NCBI GenBank assembly: GCA_021817875.1
Contig: JAKAFQ010000073.1
Coordinates: forward strand, 1-11,923
Direction of reading: 5' to 3'
DNA: 11,923 bases
Origin: Pseudomonadota bacterium
Lineage (GTDB): Bacteria > Pseudomonadota > Gammaproteobacteria > Steroidobacterales > Steroidobacteraceae
Below, in pieces: positions 1 through 9,468 of the stretch. Below the pieces are notes generated by a model. The model worked only from the letters and a program-made list of their open reading frames with translations. It was not told where the DNA came from and made no database searches. Both the position numbers and the translations under genes were made by a program. The stretch's first letter is position 1; every line of letters begins with the position of its first letter.

Positions 1-2201
<2,201 letters not shown>

Positions 2202-2205
<4 letters not shown>

Positions 2206-2615
2206 CTCTCCGCAGGCCGCCCCAGGTGCACCTGCAGGCAGCCCCGCTCGTAGCGGGTGGCCAGAATCCCGAGCGGGACACCAGCCAGGGGGACGCGTCG
2301 GATGAAGCGGCCGTGCGGGATCTCCAGCCGCCGGATCAGCGTGTCCGGATGGTTCAGCTGCAGCCGGCGGTTGGCGCTCACGGTGAGCGCACCTGGCTCG
2401 AGCCTCACCTCGATGTCCTCTGGCGCCACGCCCGGCAGGGCGAACACCAGCACCACCCCTTCGGGGCCCTCCAGCACGTCGACCGGCGGCTCCCATACGG
2501 CCGCGCCGGCCCCCGGCCCGAGATAGCGCAGAAACTGCCGTTGCAACCGCTCGGCCCGCTCCAGCACCTCGCGCGCCTCCAACCACATCCAGCCGAACTG
2601 TCGCTCGCCGCTCAT
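2202..2615 (-). CDS. Hsp20/alpha-crystallin family small heat-shock protein, short form
   Basis: This is a 137-residue ATP-independent holdase chaperone of the small heat-shock family. A short helical N-terminus (residues 1-35, rich in Trp, Arg and Leu) precedes the alpha-crystallin domain (about 40-131). The domain opens with WEPPVDVLEG, contains the ALPGVAPEDIEV strand-turn-strand, and closes with GCLQVHL, the family's G-x-L motif. The protein ends only six residues after that strand, so it lacks the usual C-terminal extension with an I-x-I/V motif, which in typical members docks neighbouring dimers into large oligomers. The start at 2615 is chosen because GGAGG lies 6 bases upstream; a longer frame from a TTG at 2696 has no such support. 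The stop TGA overlaps the first lon ATG. The promoter at 2701-2728 suggests heat-shock control. Family membership is clear; the lack of oligomerisation and any hand-over of clients to Lon are inference. Confidence 0.93.
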
Positions 2616-2700
2616 CCGCACCTCCGGCCCAGCCGCGCTCGCCTCGCAGGCCGCGCACTCTCGCGCAGCACCGGGCGCGCGCGCCGGCCATCTCAATGGA

Positions 2701-2728
2701 ACATGTGGCCGAGCGGCGCCAAGTCAAG
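2701..2728 (-). promoter_or_regulatory. Sigma-32 (heat-shock) type promoter for hsp20-lon
   Basis: Read on the minus strand, a -35 element CTTGACT (2728-2722) is followed after 13 bases by CCACATGT (2708-2701). The E. coli RpoH consensus is CTTGAAA, 11-16 bases, CCCCATNT, so the match is close in both boxes and in spacing. Transcription would start near 2695, giving a leader of about 80 bases before the hsp20 start. The placement ahead of a chaperone-protease pair agrees with heat-shock control. This is assigned by eye. Confidence 0.7.
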
Positions 2729-2813
2729 GCAACCGCGCGTGAAGCGCATCCGAAGGCTCCGCTTCCGCGAAGCGCGACGCCATTGGGAAGGATGCGTATG
2801 CGGGGACGGGTTT

Positions 2814-2870
2814 CCCCTGCTCAGGGGCCGGCGCGGCGAGTGCGCCGCCGGACGCCGTCTAGGCGTCCGG
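2814..2870 (-). terminator. Cluster of three GC-rich hairpins at the end of the paa operon
   Basis: Three inverted repeats lie side by side. The first has arms 2848-2856 and 2862-2870, 9 perfect base pairs, with a 5-base loop that contains the family-length paaZ stop codon. The second has arms 2833-2838 and 2843-2848 (6 pairs, 4-base loop); it shares base 2848 with the first, so the two outer pairs compete. The third has arms 2814-2818 and 2823-2827 (5 pairs, 4-base loop). None is followed by a T-tract, so this is not a textbook intrinsic terminator; it may aid termination or protect the mRNA 3' end. The structure is seen; the function is inferred from position. Confidence 0.45.
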
Positions 2871-2957
2871 CACGGCCTTCTCGCTCACCATGGTGAGCAC
2901 ATCGTAGGCGGCCACCGTCGCTCCGTCCTGATTGGTGATCCGCGTGTCCCAGCGCAC
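2859..2957 (-). pseudogene. paaZ: Orphaned C-terminal segment of paaZ beyond an in-frame amber codon
   Basis: Directly after the TAG at 2960-2958 the same frame stays open for 32 codons and ends at a second TAG (2861-2859). The encoded peptide starts VRWDTRITNQDG and ends MVSEKAVPDA. It matches the end of PaaZ proteins, where a V-x-W-x-x-x-V/I-x-N-Q segment and a Y-x-I/V-L-T-L/M-V segment form the last strands of the MaoC-type hydratase fold. With these residues the protein would be 680 amino acids from the ATG at 4901, almost the E. coli length (681). The segment has no convincing start site of its own. It is best read as the lost end of PaaZ, or as part of an intact gene if the amber is a sequence error. 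Confidence 0.85.
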
Positions 2958-4901
2958 CTAGCCATATCCCTGACCGATGCGCAGCGATTTCTCCTTGCAG
3001 GTGAGGCGCACCCGGATCCGATCGCCGGGTTTGACCGGTTGGGTGAAGCGCAGCCCGTCGATGCCGTAGTTGGCGAGCACCGTCCCGAGCGGCGGATCGA
3101 CGAACAGGCCGGCCGCCGCGGAGATCAGGAAATACCCATGCGCGACCCGGCCGCCGAACAGAGGATTGCGCCGGGCCGCCGCTTCGTCCATGTGCGCGTA
3201 GAAGTGATCGCCCGAAAGCGCGGCAAACCGCTCGATATCCTCGAGACTCACCTGCCGTTCGCCGGACTGGAAGGTCTCGCCGATCCGCAGCTCGCCGAAG
3301 GGCTTGCGGAACGGATGCACGCCCGGATCGAGCTGCCGCGATCCCCTGACCCAACGGCCGGTGACCGCCGTGAGCACGTCGGGGGTGCCCTGCACGGCCG
3401 TACGCTGCATGTAATGCAACACGCCGCGGATACCGCCCATCTCCTCGCCGCCGCCGGCCCGTCCCGGTCCGCCGTGCACCAGGTGCGGCAGCGGCGAGCC
3501 GTGGCCGGTCGAGTCCTTGGCGCAATGGCGGTTGACCACCAGCACCCGGCCATGAAACGGCGCGAGGCCGAGCACCAGGCGCGCCGCCACCGCATCGTCG
3601 CCGGTGAACACCGAGCTCACCAGGCTGCCGGCGCCGCGGCGCGCGAGCGCGATCGCCTCATCCACGTCCCGGTAGGGCACGACGGTGCTCACCGGACCGA
3701 ATGCCTCGACCTCGTGGACGGCTTTCGCCCGGGCGGCATCCCTGCAATACAGCAGCGTCGGGGCCACGAACGCGCCCCGATCGGCATCGGCCCCGGCCAG
3801 TGAGAGCGTGTCAGCGCGTCCGCAGATCACTTCGGCCTCGCGCTCGAGCCGCTCGACCTGCGCGAGCACCTCGCGCCGCTGCGCGAGCGAGGCCACCGGT
3901 CCCATCTTGACCTGTTCCTCACGCGGGTCGCCGACCACGATCCGCCCGAGCGCGGCGCGCAGCGCCTCGATGACCGCGGGGGCCGCGGCGGCCGGCACGA
4001 GCGCCTTGCGGATGGCGGTGCATTTCTGACCCGCCTTGACCGTCATCTCGCGCACGACCTCGCGGATGAACAGGTCGAATTCCGGCGTGCCCGCCGGCGC
4101 ATCCGGGCCCAGGATGCAGGAATTGAGCGAGTCGGTCTCCGCGGTGAAGCGCACCGAGTGATCGATCACCGCCGGATGCGTCCGCAGTCTGCGCGCGGTC
4201 GAGGCCGAGCCGGTGAACGCGACGCTGTCCTGACAGGTCAGGTGATCGAACAGATCCCCGACCGTGCCGCAGACGAGCTGCACCGCGCCCTGCGGCAGCA
4301 GGCCCGAATCGATGATCCGACGGAAGGCGAGCTCGGTGAGATAGGCGGTGGCGCTCGCCGGCTTGACGATCGCCGGCACCCCCGCGAGCAGCGTCGGGGC
4401 GAGCTTCTCGAGCATGCCCCACACCGGGAAGTTGAAGGCGTTGATGTGGATTGCCGCCCCCTCGAGCGGCACGTGGATGTGCTGGCCGAGGAAGTTGCCG
4501 GACTTCGAGAGCATCTCCACGGCGCCGTCGACGTACACGTGCCCATCCGGCAGCTCCTTCATCCCCTTGCTCGCGTACACGAACAGGGTGGCGATGCCGC
4601 CATCGATGTCGATCCACGAATCCGCGCGGGTCGCGCCAGTGGCGTACGAGAGTCGGTAGAGCTCTTCCTTGTGCTCGGTCAGATACCGCCCGAGCGCCTT
4701 CAGCTGCGCGGCGCGCTCGTGGAAAGTCAGCCGGCGCAGCGCCGGTCCGCCGACCGTGCGCGCATGATCGAGCATCGCCGCGAAGTCGAGTCCTTCGCTG
4801 CTGATGCTCGCGATGAGCTCGCCGGTGGTGGCGTCACGAAGCGAGGCGGCGTTGCCGCTGCCGGCCAGCCAGCGGCCGGCGATATAACTTTGCAATTGCA
4901 T
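2958..4901 (-). CDS. paaZ: PaaZ: oxepin-CoA hydrolase / 3-oxo-5,6-dehydrosuberyl-CoA semialdehyde dehydrogenase, truncated by amber stop
   Basis: PaaZ is the bifunctional ring-opening enzyme of phenylacetate catabolism. Its MaoC-type hydratase domain hydrolyses oxepin-CoA, and its NADP-linked aldehyde dehydrogenase domain oxidises the reactive aldehyde to 3-oxo-5,6-dehydrosuberyl-CoA. From the ATG at 4901 the aldehyde dehydrogenase domain spans about residues 1-515. It has ETDSLN with general-base Glu255 and AGQKCTAIR with nucleophile Cys294, followed by STGHGSPLPHLVHGGPGRAG, typical of PaaZ. The MaoC domain starts near 530 and has the SGDHFYAH motif (Asp565, His570). Translation stops at TAG (2960-2958) after 647 residues, 33 codons early, removing the last strands of the hydratase fold. 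The ATG aligns with the E. coli PaaZ start. A GTG at 4913, with AGGA 11 bases upstream, is the alternative. The gene is last in the operon, 63 bases after paaG. If the stop is real, hydratase activity is probably impaired while the dehydrogenase could still fold. Confidence 0.93.
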   Translation of the reverse strand: MQLQSYIAGRWLAGSGNAASLRDATTGELIASISSEGLDFAAMLDHARTVGGPALRRLTFHERAAQLKALGRYLTEHKEELYRLSYATGATRADSWIDIDGGIATLFVYASKGMKELPDGHVYVDGAVEMLSKSGNFLGQHIHVPLEGAAIHINAFNFPVWGMLEKLAPTLLAGVPAIVKPASATAYLTELAFRRIIDSGLLPQGAVQLVCGTVGDLFDHLTCQDSVAFTGSASTARRLRTHPAVIDHSVRFTAETDSLNSCILGPDAPAGTPEFDLFIREVVREMTVKAGQKCTAIRKALVPAAAAPAVIEALRAALGRIVVGDPREEQVKMGPVASLAQRREVLAQVERLEREAEVICGRADTLSLAGADADRGAFVAPTLLYCRDAARAKAVHEVEAFGPVSTVVPYRDVDEAIALARRGAGSLVSSVFTGDDAVAARLVLGLAPFHGRVLVVNRHCAKDSTGHGSPLPHLVHGGPGRAGGGEEMGGIRGVLHYMQRTAVQGTPDVLTAVTGRWVRGSRQLDPGVHPFRKPFGELRIGETFQSGERQVSLEDIERFAALSGDHFYAHMDEAAARRNPLFGGRVAHGYFLISAAAGLFVDPPLGTVLANYGIDGLRFTQPVKPGDRIRVRLTCKEKSLRIGQGYG

Positions 4902-4964
4902 GGCGGTGCTCACGTGTCGGTGTGTCCTGCCCGGGCGGGGCGCCCCGGAGCCTCGGTTGTGCGG

Positions 4965-5753
4965 CTATTTACCGCTGAATCGCGGCTCGCGCTTCTCCGC
5001 GAAGGCGGCCACCCCTTCGGCGTAATCGGCGCCGAAGCCGAGCTCGCGCTGGTAATCCCGTTCCACATCGAGCTGCTGCTCGAGCGAGCGTCCCCAGCTC
5101 TCCTGCAGCGCCTGTTTGGTGCGCGCCAGTGCGCGCGTCGGTGCGCAGGCGAGCTGGCGCGCGAGCGTGTCCACCTCGCCGGGGAAGTCCTCGTCGTCGA
5201 CGCAGCGCCAGATCAGACCCCAGTCCGCGGCCTGCTGCGCCGGCAGCTTCTCTGCGAGCATCGCCAGGCCGAGGGCACGCGCCGGACCGACCAGCCGCGG
5301 CAGGAACCACGTGCCGCCCGAATCCGGTATCAGGCCGATCCGCGCGAACGCCTGCACGAAGCTCGCCGAGCGTGCCGCCACGACCAGATCACAGGCGAGC
5401 GCGATGTTGGCGCCGGCTCCGGCAGCCACGCCGTTGACCGCGGCGATCACCGGCAGCGGCAGGCGCCGCAATGCCAGCACGAGCGGCTTGTAGCGCAGCT
5501 CGATGGACTCGCCGAGATCGGCCGCCGCCGCCCCCGGGGCCACGGCCCGATCGGCAAGATCCTGACCCGCGCAGAAGCCGCGGCCGGCGCCCGTGATGAC
5601 GAGCACGCGCGCCGCCGCGGTCTGCACCGCCGCGAGCGCGTCCCTCACCTCCGCGTGCATCGTGACGTTGAAACTGTTCAGGCGCTCCGGCCGGTTGAGA
5701 GTGAGCCGGGCGATTCCGCCCTTCATCTCCAGCAGAATGGTCTGATAACTCAT
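4965..5753 (-). CDS. paaG: PaaG: 1,2-epoxyphenylacetyl-CoA isomerase (oxepin-CoA forming)
   Basis: This crotonase-fold protein has 262 residues, the same length as E. coli PaaG. It converts ring-1,2-epoxyphenylacetyl-CoA to the seven-membered oxepin-CoA, the substrate of PaaZ. The CoA-binding and oxyanion-hole segments are visible: GAGRGFCAGQDL (55-66) and NGVAAGAGANIALACD (107-122). GLIPDSGGTW (140-149) carries Asp144, which aligns with the acid/base Asp of PaaG. The tail AAFAEKREPRFSGK matches the family end. The RPERLNSFN segment and the LDVERDYQRELG stretch favour PaaG over the dehydroadipyl-CoA hydratase PaaF. The start at 5753 is set by GGAGGA about 6 bases upstream; an in-frame ATG eight codons earlier (5777) has no comparable site. 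It lies 45 bases after paaE and 63 before paaZ in the same operon. Confidence 0.95.
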   Translation of the reverse strand: MSYQTILLEMKGGIARLTLNRPERLNSFNVTMHAEVRDALAAVQTAAARVLVITGAGRGFCAGQDLADRAVAPGAAAADLGESIELRYKPLVLALRRLPLPVIAAVNGVAAGAGANIALACDLVVAARSASFVQAFARIGLIPDSGGTWFLPRLVGPARALGLAMLAEKLPAQQAADWGLIWRCVDDEDFPGEVDTLARQLACAPTRALARTKQALQESWGRSLEQQLDVERDYQRELGFGADYAEGVAAFAEKREPRFSGK

Positions 5754-5798
5754 CGCGATTCCTCCGATGGCGCGCACCCGCCCCGCGTCGGCCGCGCG

Positions 5799-6866
5799 TC
5801 ATTTCTCATCGTAGTCGAGCTCGAGCTCAGCGCTTCGGCAGCGCGACTGGCACGCCAGCACATAACCCTGCGCGACTTCCCAGTCCTCGAGCGCATAGTT
5901 CTGGGCCATCTCGACCTCGCCGCGCACCACCTTGGTGCGGCACGTCGAGCACACGCCCGAGCGGCAGGAGTACGGCAGATCGAGGCCGGCGCGCTCAGCG
6001 GCCTCGAGCACGGTTTCCTCCTCGAGCCGCATTGAAAACGAGCGGCGCCGTCCGTCCAGGGTCACCGTCACCTGGGCAACACCCGCCGCGTGCGTTTCGG
6101 CCTCCGCGGGCCGGGCACCGGCGTGGGCGGCAGCGACCGCCGTGAAGTGCTCGATGCGGATCCGATCCGCCGCCACGCCGAGCTCCCCGAGGGATCCGGC
6201 CACCGTCTCAGCCATGTCTCCGGGCCCGCAGAGGAAATACTCGCTCACCTCCCGGGGCGCGAAGAACGCCGCACTCAGCTCGCGCACCTTGGCGGCGTCG
6301 ATCCGGCCGTTGTACAGCGCGATTTCCTGGGGCTCGCGGCTCATCAGAAAATGCAGCGACAGCCGCTCGAGGTAACGATCCTTCAATCGCTCGAGCTCCT
6401 CGAGGCCCATGGCGCGCGCGACGCTGCGGTTGCCGTAGAACACCAGCATCCGACCGCCCGCGCCGAGCACGGCCCGCACCACCGACAGCACCGGCGTGAT
6501 GCCGCTGCCCGCGGCGAAGGCGACGCGCAGGCCCCCGGCCGGCTCGAGGGAGTGCGGCGTGAAGCGGCCGCTCGGCGGCAGCACCTCGAGCGCATCGCCG
6601 GGGCGCAGTCCGCGCAGGAAACCCGACATGCGCCCGCCGGGCTGCACGCGCACCAGCGTGCGCAGCAGCCTCTCCCCCGGCGCGTTGACCAGGGAGTAAG
6701 TCCGACGGATCTGCTCGCCATCGATCAGGGCGCGCAGCACCACGTGTTGGCCGGGACTGGCGCGATAGACGTCCTCGAGCTCCGCGGGCACCTCGAGTGC
6801 GAGCGCGATCGCATCCTCCGCCTCGGGCTCGACCCGCACCACGCGCAACGAATGGAATTTCAGCAT
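5799..6866 (-). CDS. paaE: PaaE: reductase subunit of phenylacetyl-CoA 1,2-epoxidase
   Basis: PaaE (355 residues, as in E. coli) passes electrons from NADPH through FAD and a [2Fe-2S] cluster to the di-iron site of PaaA. An FAD-binding barrel (about 1-105) has RRTYSLVN at 54-61. A nucleotide-binding domain (about 112-245) has AAGSGITPVLSVV and the CGPGDM segment at 213-218. A C-terminal plant-type ferredoxin domain (about 265-355) carries cluster ligands Cys301, Cys306, Cys309 and Cys339 (C-x4-C-x2-C-x29-C). Domain order, with ferredoxin last, is that of PaaE-type oxygenase reductases. The ATG at 6866 is chosen because AGGA lies 5 bases upstream, only 7 bases after the paaD stop; a longer open frame upstream lies inside paaD. 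All cofactor residues are present. Confidence 0.97.
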   Translation of the reverse strand: MLKFHSLRVVRVEPEAEDAIALALEVPAELEDVYRASPGQHVVLRALIDGEQIRRTYSLVNAPGERLLRTLVRVQPGGRMSGFLRGLRPGDALEVLPPSGRFTPHSLEPAGGLRVAFAAGSGITPVLSVVRAVLGAGGRMLVFYGNRSVARAMGLEELERLKDRYLERLSLHFLMSREPQEIALYNGRIDAAKVRELSAAFFAPREVSEYFLCGPGDMAETVAGSLGELGVAADRIRIEHFTAVAAAHAGARPAEAETHAAGVAQVTVTLDGRRRSFSMRLEEETVLEAAERAGLDLPYSCRSGVCSTCRTKVVRGEVEMAQNYALEDWEVAQGYVLACQSRCRSAELELDYDEK

Positions 6867-6873
6867 GCCGGTC

Positions 6874-7356
6874 CTAGATGCACTTGAACGTGTCGAAGGG
6901 TTCGAGACACTCGTCGCAGCGATAATGTGCCTTGCAGGGCGTGGAGCCGAACTCGCTCGCGCGCTGCACGCGCGGGCTGCCGCAGCGGGGACAGACGATC
7001 CGCGCCGAAGGCTTGCGCTCCACGGCAATACCGAACGCCTCGAGCTTGCGCCGTCCCGCCTCGCTCACCCAGTCGGTGGTCCACGCCGGCCACAGCACCG
7101 TCTCCACCACGGCATCCGCGAGCCCCTGGCGCTCGAGCGCCTCGCGGATCGAGCGCTCGATCACTTCCGTCGCCGGACAGCCCGAGTAGGTCGGCGTGAT
7201 GCCGACGTGCAGCCGGCCATCGTCCGCCCGGCGCACGTGGCGCACGATGCCGAGCTCGACCACGCTCACCACCGGGATCTCCGGGTCCATCACGGTGGCG
7301 AGCGCCTCCCAGGCCTGCCGCTCGAGCGGATCGGCCCGGGACGAGTCGCTCACCAT
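6874..7356 (-). CDS. paaD: PaaD: iron-sulfur/assembly accessory protein of the phenylacetyl-CoA epoxidase
   Basis: This 160-residue protein has an N-terminal MIP18/SufT-like (DUF59) domain. MDPEIPVVSVVELGIVR is at 23-39, and the TPTYSGCPATE motif holds conserved Cys60. A C-terminal zinc-ribbon-like part has CPRC (122-125), YRCDEC (145-150) and the ending PFDTFKCI. This arrangement matches E. coli PaaD (165 residues). DUF59 proteins act in Fe-S cluster delivery, and PaaD is thought to mature the PaaE cluster or the oxygenase complex; it is needed in vivo but is not a subunit of the purified enzyme. The ATG at 7356 overlaps the end of paaC by 7 bases. A GTG at 7353 forming a GTGA overlap is an alternative. 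Both imply translational coupling to paaC. Confidence 0.95.
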   Translation of the reverse strand: MVSDSSRADPLERQAWEALATVMDPEIPVVSVVELGIVRHVRRADDGRLHVGITPTYSGCPATEVIERSIREALERQGLADAVVETVLWPAWTTDWVSEAGRRKLEAFGIAVERKPSARIVCPRCGSPRVQRASEFGSTPCKAHYRCDECLEPFDTFKCI

Positions 7357-8135
7357 GAGGCACCGGGATACGCCCGCTGCAGATACTGCATCTCGCTCAG
7401 CAGGTGTCCCAGATGCTCCGTATGCACGCCACGCTTGCCGTGCCATGGAAAGTACTGCGGCTGGGGCTGGCGCAGCTGCGCCTCGGCCAGCGCCTCGGCG
7501 ATGCGCGTCTCCCAGCGGCCGCTGATCACCGCCACCGACGGGGCGATCCCGTGCGCGGTCATGAGCGCATCGAGCGCATCGGGCGTGGTGAGCTCGCCGG
7601 TGAAGCGCCACAGTGCCTCGAGTGCCGCCTGTGTCCGGGCGTGGCTTTCCGGGGTGCCGTCCCCGAGCCGCACGAGCCAGCCGCGGCTGAAACGCCAGTG
7701 ATAGCGACACTCCTTCAACGCCTTGGAGGCGATATCGGCGAGCGGCGCATCGGTCGATCCGGCCAGGCTGTGGTACAGCTCGAGCCGCCAGGCATCGAGC
7801 AGCGCCTGTCGCACGATGGTATGAGCGAAATCCCCGTTCGGCTGCTCGGCGAGCGCGACGTTGTAGAACTCCGGCGCATCGCGCCGGAAGGCGAGCTGAT
7901 CCTCGTCCCGGCCACGGCCCTCGAGCCGGCCGGCGTAAGAGAGGAGCAGTCGCGCCTGGCCGATCAGGTCGAGCGAGAGATTGCCGAACGCCAGGTCCTC
8001 CTCCAGGGCCGGCGCATGCCCCAGCCACTCGCTGAGCCGCTGGCCGAGCACGAGGCTGGTATCGGCGAGGCGCAGCACATAGCGGCAGCGATCGGCGGCG
8101 GAGACGTCCGCGACGCTTTCGGCCACGGCGCTCAT
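7350..8135 (-). CDS. paaC: PaaC: structural subunit of phenylacetyl-CoA 1,2-epoxidase
   Basis: PaaC (261 residues) is the non-catalytic ferritin-like partner of PaaA in the epoxidase core. Known family features are visible: the helical N-terminal part with RLADTSLVLGQRLSEWLG, then DLIGQARLLLSYAGRLEGRG (56-75). Next come EDQLAFRRDAPEFYNVALAE (78-97), the helix LKECRYHWRFSRGWLVRLGDG (140-160) and the C-terminal end HTEHLGHLLSEMQYLQRAYPG. The start at 8135 follows AGGAGGT by 8-9 bases. Its ATG overlaps the paaB stop as ATGA, so the two are probably translationally coupled. The end overlaps the paaD start. It is slightly longer than E. coli PaaC (248 residues), mostly through a short N-terminal extension. 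Confidence 0.96.
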   Translation of the reverse strand: MSAVAESVADVSAADRCRYVLRLADTSLVLGQRLSEWLGHAPALEEDLAFGNLSLDLIGQARLLLSYAGRLEGRGRDEDQLAFRRDAPEFYNVALAEQPNGDFAHTIVRQALLDAWRLELYHSLAGSTDAPLADIASKALKECRYHWRFSRGWLVRLGDGTPESHARTQAALEALWRFTGELTTPDALDALMTAHGIAPSVAVISGRWETRIAEALAEAQLRQPQPQYFPWHGKRGVHTEHLGHLLSEMQYLQRAYPGASW

Positions 8136-8416
8136 ATGTTTTTGACCTCCTCGGGGATGCTGTAGAAGGTCGGGTGCCGATACACCTTGTCGCGCGCCGG
8201 CTCGAACAGCGCCTCGGCCTCCCCGGGATCGGAAGCGAGAATGTCGCTCGAGCGGACCACCCACAGACTCACCCCTTCCTGACGGCGGGTGTAGGTGTCG
8301 CGCGCATGCTCGAGAGCCATGCGCGCATCGGCGGCATGCACACTCCCGACGTGCTTGTGCTCGAGACCCGAGCGGGCGCGGATGAAAACCTCGAACAGTG
8401 CCCAGTCTTCGTTCAT
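8132..8416 (-). CDS. paaB: PaaB: small subunit of phenylacetyl-CoA 1,2-epoxidase
   Basis: PaaB (94 residues; E. coli 95) is the small subunit that bridges PaaAC heterodimers in the epoxidase complex and supports electron transfer from PaaE. Diagnostic segments are WALFEVFIRARSGLEHKHVG at residues 5-24, then HAADARMALEHARDTYTRR. SLWVVRSSDI (50-59) and the ending KVYRHPTFYSIPEEVKNI follow. No cofactor motif is expected or seen. The start at 8416 has GAGGAG about 7 bases upstream, 11 bases after the paaA stop. An upstream extension in the same frame has no ribosome site and overlaps paaA, so it was not used. Confidence 0.97.
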   Translation of the reverse strand: MNEDWALFEVFIRARSGLEHKHVGSVHAADARMALEHARDTYTRRQEGVSLWVVRSSDILASDPGEAEALFEPARDKVYRHPTFYSIPEEVKNI

Positions 8417-8427
8417 GGTCCGACTCC

Positions 8428-9447
8428 TCAACCGGCCTGCGCCGGCGCATTGAGCCCGCCGCCGGCCCGTGTGGCGTGTTTGCCGGCGTAGGCGGCGGCT
8501 GCCTCGCGCACCCAACGGCCGTCCTCGTGCGCTTCCCGCCGCACGCCCAGGCGCTCCCGGCTGCAGGGCCCGTTACCCTTGAGCACCGCCTGGAATTCGC
8601 TCCAATCGATCGGGCCCGGGATGAAGTGCTGACCCGCCTCGTCCCAGCGCAGCGCCGGGTCGGGCACCGAGAGGCCGAGGAACTGCGCCTGCGGAACCGT
8701 GACGTCGATGAACTTCTGACGCAGCTCGTCGTTGCTGAAGCGCTTGATCTTCCAGCGCATCGACTGAGCCGTGTGCACCGAGTCGGTGTCGCTCGGGCCG
8801 AACATCATGAGCACGGGCCACCACCAGCGATTCAACGCATCCTGCGCCATGTCGCGCTGCGCGTCCGTGCCGCGGCTCAAGGTGAGCATGATCTCGTAGC
8901 CCTGGCGCTGATGGAAGCTCTCCTCCTTGCAGATGCGCACCATGGCGCGGGCATAGGGGCCGTACGAGCAGCGGCACAGCGGTATCTGGTTCATGATGGC
9001 CGCGCCGTCGACGAGCCAGCCGATCGCGCCGATGTCCGCCCAGGTGAGCGTCGGGTAGTTGAAAATGCTCGAGTACTTGGCGCGCCCCGAGAGCAGCTGC
9101 TCGATCAGTTGCCCCCGCGAAACGCCGAGCGTCTCCGCGGCGCTGTACAGGTACAGCCCATGCCCCCCCTCGTCCTGCACCTTCGCGATGAGCACCGACT
9201 TGCGGCGCAGGCTCGGGGCGCGGGTGATCCAGTTGCCCTCGGGCAGCATGCCGACGACCTCCGAGTGGGCATGCTGGGCGATCTGTCGGATGAGGGTCTG
9301 CCGATAGGCTTCGGGCATCCAGTCCTTCGGCTCGATCTTCTCGTCGCGGTCGATGCGCTCCTGGAAGCGCCGCTCCCGCTCGCTCTCGCCGGCCGCCGTG
9401 GCCGGTCCGGGTTCGGCCTCCGGGCAATCCAGAGCCTGGGTATACAT
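8428..9447 (-). CDS. paaA: PaaA: catalytic di-iron oxygenase subunit of phenylacetyl-CoA 1,2-epoxidase
   Basis: PaaA (339 residues) inserts one oxygen atom of O2 into the ring of phenylacetyl-CoA to give the 1,2-epoxide. It is a ferritin-like four-helix protein with two ExxH iron motifs: QDEGGHG with Glu93/His96, and [10 protein letters not shown] with Glu176/His179. Further metal-ligand Glu candidates lie in [13 protein letters not shown] (61-73). [17 protein letters not shown] (124-140) and [17 protein letters not shown] (204-220) are highly typical. Relative to E. coli PaaA (309 residues) there are about 20 extra residues at the N-terminus ([10 protein letters not shown]...) and about 10 at the C-terminus; N-terminal tails of this kind are common outside enterics. 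The ATG at 9447 has only a weak ribosome site (GCGGTG). It is the first gene after the control region at 9448-9517. Confidence 0.97.
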   Translation of the reverse strand: MYTQALDCPEAEPGPATAAGESERERRFQERIDRDEKIEPKDWMPEAYRQTLIRQIAQHAHSEVVGMLPEGNWITRAPSLRRKSVLIAKVQDEGGHGLYLYSAAETLGVSRGQLIEQLLSGRAKYSSIFNYPTLTWADIGAIGWLVDGAAIMNQIPLCRCSYGPYARAMVRICKEESFHQRQGYEIMLTLSRGTDAQRDMAQDALNRWWWPVLMMFGPSDTDSVHTAQSMRWKIKRFSNDELRQKFIDVTVPQAQFLGLSVPDPALRWDEAGQHFIPGPIDWSEFQAVLKGNGPCSRERLGVRREAHEDGRWVREAAAAYAGKHATRAGGGLNAPAQAG

Positions 9448-9468
9448 GGTGCACCGCAATGCTTAACG

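Noticed and set aside
2616..2695. Possible RNA thermometer in the hsp20 leader.
   Set aside because: The leader is GC-rich and can form hairpins, but no clear pairing that covers the GGAGG and no ROSE- or FourU-like motif was found by eye. Sigma-32 control is enough to explain heat response.
2616..2696. N-terminal extension of Hsp20 from a TTG at 2696.
   Set aside because: The extension begins at about the expected transcription start, has no Shine-Dalgarno site and an atypical Ala/Arg-rich sequence. The ATG at 2615 has an excellent GGAGG.
2955..2957. GTG directly after the paaZ amber codon as the start of a separate small gene.
   Set aside because: There is no ribosome site, and the peptide is plainly the end of PaaZ, which has no known independent role.
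2958..2960. Amber as a pyrrolysine or reassigned sense codon.
   Set aside because: PaaZ is not a known pyrrolysine protein, and neighbouring intact genes terminate with TAG at family-typical positions.
2226..3803. Long plus-strand open frame opposite hsp20 and paaZ.
   Set aside because: It runs across two real minus-strand genes and the spacer between them, has no ribosome site or recognisable domain, and shows the same antisense composition.
4158..6035. Long plus-strand open frame opposite paaZ, paaG and paaE.
   Set aside because: It is an antisense shadow of three well-supported genes with cofactor and catalytic motifs on the minus strand.
6867..7028. Upstream extension of paaE in the same frame.
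   Set aside because: The extra residues overlap paaD in another frame and look like shadow sequence. The ATG at 6866 gives the family length and has an AGGA site.
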